From Paenibacillus agilis (GTDB lineage: Bacteria; Bacillota; Bacilli; Paenibacillales; Paenibacillaceae): a stretch of 64,000 nt of DNA. The notes beneath the pieces were generated by a model. That model did not search any database. It was not told the DNA's origin and was given only the letters and a program-made list of their open reading frames with translations. Location: NCBI RefSeq assembly GCF_007786455.1, contig NZ_VNJK01000001.1, positions 714,673 to 778,672 of the forward strand, in the 5' to 3' direction. The position numbers and the translations under genes were made by a program. This document shows positions 44,069-53,000 of this stretch, piece by piece. Every line of letters begins with the position of its first letter. Position 1 is the first letter of the stretch.

Positions 44069-47000
44069 ATGATTAGTCAAATGCAAAAGCAAGAGAGTTA
44101 CTTGCAGCGAGTTACGCATGGCAACTTTATCGTTCGGGACCACCTGGTCCATCAGATCCGCACGCTGCCAGGAGTTACGCTTCTAGATATGGTATATCGC
44201 CTGTCCCTGCCCTATTTGGGCACACAGGCTATTGAACTGCGTAATATTTTGTTTATTCAGCCTGTAGTGACATCACCCCAATTCGATCAGGAAGTCAACG
44301 TTACGTTTACTCCAGAACCAACGCATGTTCAAGTAAGAGTGACGAGCAGGAAGGTACGCGGCGACCAAGTCGTAGAGCCTGAATGGCAGGCTAATATGGA
44401 ATGTACTTTATTCCTCAGGCAGGAGACGCATCCGACGAATAAGTTCAGGGATATCTCATCTTTGATCAGTCAGGCTGATCAAAAATGGGATATGGATGAT
44501 ATCTATGGCGTGGCACGGGAAGCAGACATTAACCACTACACATTTATGAAGACCTTAGGAAAGGTTTATCGTCATGAACAAGAAGAGGTTATGGAGCTGC
44601 GGTTAGGTGAGCTGGCTGAAAAATATCGCTCAAAGTTCTATGCTCATCCGGCCTTCCTTGACGGTTCAACCTTTGCAGGCTACTCGTTCCGTTTGAGTGG
44701 TGAACGCAGTCATTATTTTGATGAAGGAAAAGCATACATTCCTTTTATGATTGGTCGCTTCTGCATCTATAAGTCGTTGCCCGCTACGATTTATACGTAT
44801 ACACATCGATCAACTGACGATGAGGCCAGTGTGTCGGGAGCGCTGGATGTGTTTTCTACTAACTTGGAAATTCGTGACGAGTCAGGGGAACTGTTGGTTG
44901 AATTTGAACGCTTAACCTTAAAGCGCATTCGAGAACTGCAATCGATACAACGTTTGGTGGAGCTGGAGCAGGATCGGACGGTATCTTCGAACAGAGAAAC
45001 ACTTTCTGTTACTGTAGACAAAGAGCAGTCATCTGTACTAGTTGATCCAGGTGCAGGTGATGCACGTCAGGCAGAAGAACAAGAAGAACATGAGGAACAA
45101 GAGCCTGTGCTCCTCGCTGAAGCTTATTTACGGGAACAGATTGGCCTTGTCCTTAATACCCCACCGGCAACTTTGAATGCACAGACTGGCTTTTACGACC
45201 TAGGACTGGATTCCACGGAGCTGCTTGGACTTGTAAAATTGCTGGAACGACGGTTAGAAGCACAGTTGTATCCGACGCTTTTGTTTGAATATGCGACGAT
45301 TGAACGCTTATCCGAATATTTGGCGGAACAGTACGCTACTGCTTTTCTACAATTGTATGATGAGCGTGATGGCCGCCCAGAAAGCAGCCATGTAGAGATG
45401 GCGGCCAATCCTAGCATGGCTGCGACTGACATGAATACGAAGACTGATACAGCCAGTGCAGCAAGTATGCGGGGTGAACGTATACAAGAAACCGCTTCAG
45501 CAGCGGGTGCCTCACGGATCGGGACTTCTTTGATGAATCACAAGCGTGCGGAAGAAGATAGCGCATCAAGACAGATTGAGGATGCGGACGACGAGCTCTT
45601 ATTGTACGAGCGCCAGTGGCAGCATATCCCTAGCAGCGAATCTGTTGGCTGGGATGAGACGAATAGCTACTTGGGCGACTTAGGGAGCTTTGCATCGGCT
45701 AAGCTTGGAGCGCGGCAGAAGTTATGGTTGTTCGGAGCTGCTTCCCGACTACAGACAAATCTGCAGTCGGTGTTATCTGCCGAAGCTGCTGCTGACGTGG
45801 CTGCGCTGGATTCAGAGCTCACGACAGTGCCTGCACGTCTTGAGCTTATGTTCAAGCAGGCACTCGAGCATATTCAGCAAGAGCTTCAGCAGCGTACAAC
45901 GGAGCAAGTACGCTATTTGATCGTAGCGGATACAGATGATGAGCTTGGACACTATGCTGCGGCATTGGAGGCAATGTTAAAAACCGCCAGTCTAGAACAG
46001 CCGCGTATTGGCGGCAAAGTAATTTTGGTAGACGGTCTGTTGAAAATGTCCACTCCTCAGATCATCAAGCTGCTGCAGCAGGAGTCCAGCTCGTTTAGCC
46101 CAGGGGAAGAGACAGTGCTTTATCAAGGCGCATCGAGAGAACGCTATGTAAGACAATGGGTGACTATACCGCAAAATAACCGCAGTCACAAACTCGCACT
46201 CTCTCTAGAAAGATCTGAACTCTCAGAATTAGCGTACAAGCCTAATGGCACGTACATAATTACTGGAGGGTTAGGCGGACTAGGATTATTGGTAGCGGAA
46301 CATATTGCGGCACAATTTCCCGTTAAACTGGCATTAATAGGTCGTTCTACCGTACGTCCTGCACAGGAGGAACGTATCAGGCGGCTGCGAGAACAAGGGA
46401 CCGAAGTGATTGTGCTGCAGGCGGATATGGGTGATGAAGCAGAGGTAACTGCTGCTTTTAGCCGTATAAAGGATCAGTTCGGTACAGTTAACGGGATCAT
46501 TCATAGTGCAGGTGTCATTAAGGACGAGTATATTGTACGCAAAAATATAGAAGAGCTAAGCGCAGTATTTCACCCTAAGGTACATGGCTTGTATGCGCTT
46601 GATCAGGCAAGTCGCGAAGAACGATTAGATTTCTTTGCGCTGTTCTCTTCCATCTCTGCTGTTATTGGAAATATCGGCCAAGCTGACTATGCAAGCGCCA
46701 ACGCGATTATGGATGTGTTTGCAGTGCGCCGAAATGCGCAAGTACAAGCTGGAGCACGACAGGGAACGACCGTTTCTTTTAACTGGCCATTATGGGTAAA
46801 TGGAGGCATGCAGATTGACGCTCAGATGGAGCGGATGCTGTTTGCATCTTCCGGGTTGCGACCACTGCCCAACGAAGCAGGCTTACAGGCGTTGGATGCG
46901 GCGCTTGCGGCAGGTAAAGCACAAGCAGTAGTGCTGTATGGAGCAGCGGGCGTAATCCAAGATACTTTTATGGGTAAAATCGAGAGCCGTCAGTCATCTT

Positions 47001-50000
47001 CCTTTACTGCGGAAACGAGCGAGATTGAGGTTAGCTACGGACCCGACGATATAGCTGTTATCGGGTTGTCTGGACGGTATCCGCTTGCCGGCAATGTGGA
47101 ACAATTCGAGCGTAACCTTCGCGCCAAGCGTGATTGCGTAACAGGATTTCCACAGGATAGATGGGAAGGGCATTCGTTCGGCTATGAGGTCGATCAATTT
47201 TATAAATTCGGCGGATTTGTGGATGACATCGACAAGTTTGATCCGTTGTTCTTTAATATGTCACCTCGTCAGGCGGAGACAACAGATCCACAGGCCCGGT
47301 TATTTTTGCAAGCGGCTTGGGAGGCATGTGAGGATGCTGGTTATTATCAGGACCGAGCTGAGCATCATTACGTATCTGCCGGGGAACATACGGTTGGTGT
47401 ATTTGCAGGTGTATTTTGGAGTCATTATGAGCTGTTTGGCGCCGATTTGGCCCATCAAGGGGTTCCTATGTCTTTTGGAAACAGCCCTGCGGCAATTGCT
47501 AATCTGGTATCCTACAACCTTAATCTGCACGGGCCATCCATGGCGGTGGATACGATGTGTTCGTCCTCGCTAACTGCAATCCACCTGGCACGTGAAAGTA
47601 TTCGCAACGGGGAATGTCACTTTGCTCTTGCGGGGGGCGTCAATCTAGTCACGCATCCGCACAAATATATGTTCCTGAAGCAGGCACAATTTCTGTCCTC
47701 GGACGGACGCTGCCGCAGTTTCGGTGAAGGCGGCGATGGTTATGTGCCAGGCGAAGGGATAGGAGTTGTCCTGTTAACGACGGTTGCTCGGGCAGAGCGT
47801 GAAGGGTATCCGATCTACGGTATTATCAAGGGTTCTGCTATTAATCATGTCGGCAAGACGTCTGGTGCAACAGTGCCTGATCCTATTGCACAGTCTGAAG
47901 TCATCAAGGAGGCGCTTGGCAAGTCTAACGTTGATCCACGAACGATCAGTTATGTAGAAGCACATGGAACGGGTACTTCGCTTGGCGATCCGATTGAAAT
48001 TCAAGGGTTAAACCGTGCCTATTCTGCCTGGACGAAGGATAAGCAATTTTGTGCAATCGGCTCTTCCAAGTCTAACATTGGGCATTTGGAGGCGGCAGCG
48101 GGCATTGCTGGATTAACGAAGCTGCTGCTGCAGCTGAAGCGTGGTGAGTTGTTCCCGTCTCTTCATGCCGAGGAGGCGAATCCGTTTATACCGTTCACGG
48201 ATACTCCATTTTATCTGGAGCGTGATGGAGGACCATGGCAGCGGCCTGAGTTGGCGCTCGACGGTGAATTGAAAATGTATTCAAGACGGGCTGGACTAAG
48301 TTCCTTTGGTGCTTTTGGAAGCAATGCCCATCTAATTGTTGAAGAATATGTGCCCAATTTAAGTAGTAGTCAATCCGATAAATGGGACGGTGCGGGGAGA
48401 GAACCAGGTGCAGTAATCATTCCACTATCTGCGCGTAGTGAAGATAGACTGTTGGTAAGCGCCAAGCAGCTGCTTTACTTTTTAACGGAAAAAACGGCTA
48501 GTATCGATCATGCGCCAACGGCTGAATTGCGTGAACAGGTCAAAACGGATATTTTGCACCAGTTAGGTGAACTGCTTCATGTATCCGCAGGTGAGCTGGA
48601 TGCTACACATTATTTCGTAGAGCAGAACGTGGACCATCTGCTGCGCCATCGTTTGTACGAGCGGCTTGAGGAATTATGGGAGATGTCAGATTGGGAGGCA
48701 TATACGTATCAAGCCAGCTCTGTTATTGAGTTGGTAGACCTGTTGCTCGAGCATGAGCGGGATACGCTTGCTGTTATCTATGCGTCTTCGGGCGCCTCTA
48801 ATGGAACTGCTAAGGCACCTTCAATTGATAACGTGGAGAACATCGTACAACATCCTTCCGTTAACTTGTCTGAGCTGGCTTATACGCTGCAGGTTGGAAG
48901 GGAAGCCATGGCAGTGCGCTATGCGTGTGTTGTCAGCTCTTTAGATGAACTGACCAACAAGCTGACAGAGCTGATAGCAGGACAAGTATTTTCCAGCAGC
49001 TATCGAAGCGAAGGCCCAATTACGCAGACTGCTTCTTCAGTCGTACTACACGCTCGGATGAGCCAGAACGAGTTATGCAGTGCAGCAGAGCAATGGGCGC
49101 ATGGATCTAGATTGAATTGGCATACCCTCTATGCATCTTTGCCAAGGCGAATTCATTTGCCAACCTATCCATTTGCAGGGGACAAGTATTGGGTACCTAA
49201 GGTAGAACAGCAAGATACAGTGCTGTCACGTTTGACAAAAGTGCCAAATGCAGCTGAAAACGTACTGCATCCACTATTACATCGGAACACGTCCGATTTA
49301 ACGGAACAACGGTATAGCTCATACTTTACGGGCGAAGAAGGCTTCTTGGCAGACCACGTGATAAACGGACGAAGCGTGTTGTCAGCTGCGGCCTGCTTGG
49401 AAATGGCACGGGCTGCTGTATTTGAGGCGGCTGCGCCTTTGATGGAAGATGAGCGACGACTAACGTTTAAGCAGGTCGTATGGACAAGACCTATTGTTAT
49501 AGACGGGTATAAAGCAGAGTTCCATATTGGCTTGTTTGCAGAGGATAATGGCGGTATTGCGTTTGAAATATACGGAAATGAATCAGAGGCGTCTTACACA
49601 CAGGGCAGTGTTTCGATCGGGACTGAGATCGAACAACCGCGTGTTCAGTTGGAGCGCTTACTTGAATCGGCCAAACCAAGCCGATGGAGCACGGAACAGT
49701 ATTACGCAGCATTTCAACAAGCTGGTCTCGCGTATGGTGTGGAACATCGTTGTATGGAGCAGATATACCTCGGAACTGATGCAGCTATCGTCAAGTTGCG
49801 CTTGCCTGAACGTGAATTTGGGTCTGCGGCGGACGCATCTTTTATGCTGCACCCAGGCTTGCTGGATGCAAGCTTGCAGGCAACGCTTGTCTTGATGCAG
49901 GGGGGAAGTGATAGTTCGGCTGAGCTACCGCAAGTATCCTTAACCGTACCTTACGCTTTGAATGAACTGATCATGTTTGATACAACGGCTTCTACGATGT

Positions 50001-53000
50001 GGGCGATCGCACGATTCAGCGCAAACGGACCTTCCTCAGACACAACACATACCTTTGATATTGACGTATGTGATGGAGCGGGCAATGTGTTATGGCGCCT
50101 TTTGGGCTTATCAGCCAGAACCATGAAGGCGGAAGTGGCTGATGTCGGCGTTCTAGTCTATGAGCCAGCATGGCGTAGTAGTGATCTGTCGGCCCATACA
50201 CCTTCTACAACGCTGCAGGCCCGACACAACATTATCCTTTGCGGACTGAAAGGTATAGACGACCGTCTGCTCACAGAACTGATGACGGAAGCTTCCTGCA
50301 AGTCACTGTGGACAGATGAGCAGCACTTAGGGTTGAAGTTTCAGTACTATGCCGTCCAACTGCTTGCTTATATTCAGCAAGTGCTGACAGCTGGCGGCAC
50401 AGATAAAGTGCTGCTGCAAGTAGTCATCCCGACTGCAGATGACGGCAAGCTCCTTGGTGGCCTGAGCGGCATGCTGAGAACGGCCCATTTGGAGCATCCG
50501 CGTTTGCTGTGGCAGATCGTCGAATTCGACCATAAGCCAGACGCGGTGGCGTCTCACTCAGGCGCATCCTCAAACATTCTTGCTGAATTGGCACAAATGT
50601 TAAGAGCCGATGCTAGCCTAAGCCAACAAGGCGACCTTCATATACGCTATCGTCAGAATAAGCGATATGTAAGGGAATGGAAGGAACATCATACTCGTGA
50701 TCAGATTGGCAAAGTGCCGTGGCGGAACGAAGGGGTTTACTTAGTTACGGGAGGCATAGGAGGACTTGGCCAAATCGTAGCAAAAGATATCCTCAATCGT
50801 GTAGAACGACCAATCGTGGTGCTGACTGGCCGTTCTCCGTTTAATGAAAGTGTACAAACCAAGCTGAGTGCATTAAAGACTGGAGCACCGCTTGCTGTGA
50901 TTGAATACGTGCAAACTGACGTAGCGGATCTACCTCAGGTTGAGGCGCTTATGAATGAAATTCATGCTCGCTACGGGACGCTGAATGGTATTATTCACAG
51001 CGCTGGCGTAACACGTGACAGCTACATCCTGAAGAAGACCCCATCAGAACTGGCAGAAGTGTTTGCTGCCAAGACGATGGGAATCGTTCACCTTGATCAG
51101 GCAAGTCGTCATTTCCCGCTTGAGCTGTTTATTATTTTCGGCTCGCTTGCGGGAGCATTGGGCAACGCGGGGCAAGCTGACTATGCGGCAGCTAATGCTT
51201 TTGCAAGTGTGTACGCGGAATTGAGGGCAGAGGCGGTAAGATCTGGGCTTTGCTCGGGCAGCACCTTAACATTGGATTGGCCGCTCTGGCAAGACGGGGG
51301 CATGGCGGTGGACGTAGAGAACGAGAAGCGACTGCGCCATCACTTCGGCATTATTCCGATGCGTACTGCTTCTGGAATAAAGGCATTGTTTGATGGATTA
51401 GCTTTGCAAGCACCGCATCTAATTGTGCTGGAAGGCGAATTGGCGCGGATGAGAACTCGTATGGCAGCCATTGAGAGCGGGGCTAATCGTGAAGCGAAGC
51501 AGTCGGTAGGCTGGAACGAGGCTGCAGCTGCTATGGCGGTTGCTGCCGGTACACGCGCAGAAGCAGGAGGCAGAAATGCTTCGCTTGTAAAATCAGAGAT
51601 GGAAGCAGCGCTTGCAAGGCTGGTCTCTCAACTGCTTAAGGTGAAGCCGCAAGATATAGAGCCCCAGCTTAAATTAAGTGATTATGGGTTTGACTCGGTA
51701 ACGTTTACGGAGTTGACGAATCGATTAAATGAACAGTTTAAAGTGGATATTACTCCAGCCATCTTTTTTGAATATGAGACGATCCAAAGCTTTGCAGACT
51801 ACTTGGTTAAAGAACACTACGAGATGATTACTTCAATGCTCCTACCTTCTGAAGCAATGAACGAAGAGTTGCTACATCAAGTTGGGAGCATAGAGGGGGC
51901 AGTCGAGCAGGATAAAATGCCAATGCCTCGTCGTGCTCGATTTGCGCAAAGCGCCTCATTTGCATCAACTTCTTTGCACCGCTCTGCGCATGCAGATGAG
52001 AACGACCATACAGCTAGAGCCTCTGCATCTGACCTCCCTGACGCACAACAACATCGAACAACACCATTTACAAGCAACAAACAAGAACTAGCAGGCCATC
52101 TGGGCGGGGGATCTGTATCTGATCTACAAACCGTGCCAGAGCAAGTTGCGATTATTGGGATGAGCGGCAAGTTTCCAATGGCTGACGACTTGGAGGAATT
52201 GTGGTCAAATTTGGTGCAGGGCAAGGATTGTATTACCGAAATTCCTGCTGATCGCTGGGACTGGCAATCCTATTTTGGCGACCCTGCGATGGAGCCCAAC
52301 AAGTCTAATGTGAAATGGGGAGGCTTCCTGAACGGGATCGCTGAGTTTGATCCGCAATTTTTTGGTATTTCACCACGAGAAGCAGAGCTGATGGACCCGC
52401 AGCAGCGACTGCTAATGACATACGCGTGGAAGGCGCTGGAGGATGCTGGCTATGCAGCTGCCAGCTTGGCGGGATCTGATACTGGCATATTTGTCGGCAC
52501 CGCAAGCAGCGGATACAGTGAGCATGTCTATCGAGCGGGCTTGCCAATTGAAGGCTACACTTCCACCGGCAGTGTTTCTTCCGTAGGTCCTAACCGTATG
52601 AGCTACTTTCTAGATCTTCACGGGCCAAGTGAGCCGATCGAAACGGCTTGCTCCAGTTCACTCGTAGCCTTGGACCGGGCTGTAGCTGCTATTCAGAATG
52701 GTACTTGCCGCATGGCTATTGTCGGTGGGGTGAACACCATATTGTCACCAGAACCACATATCAGCTTTAACAAAGCGGGGATGCTGAGCGAGGATGGCCG
52801 CTGCAAGACATTCTCGGATGCTGCCAACGGGTACGTTCGCGGTGAAGGTGTAGGCATGCTGGTATTGAAAAGGTTGGATGAAGCGGAGCGGGACGGTGAT
52901 ACGATTCATGGCGTCATTCGTGCAACTGCTGTTAATCATGGCGGCCGTGCGCAATCCTTAACGGCTCCTAATCCGAAGGCACAATCGGCATTATTGCAAG

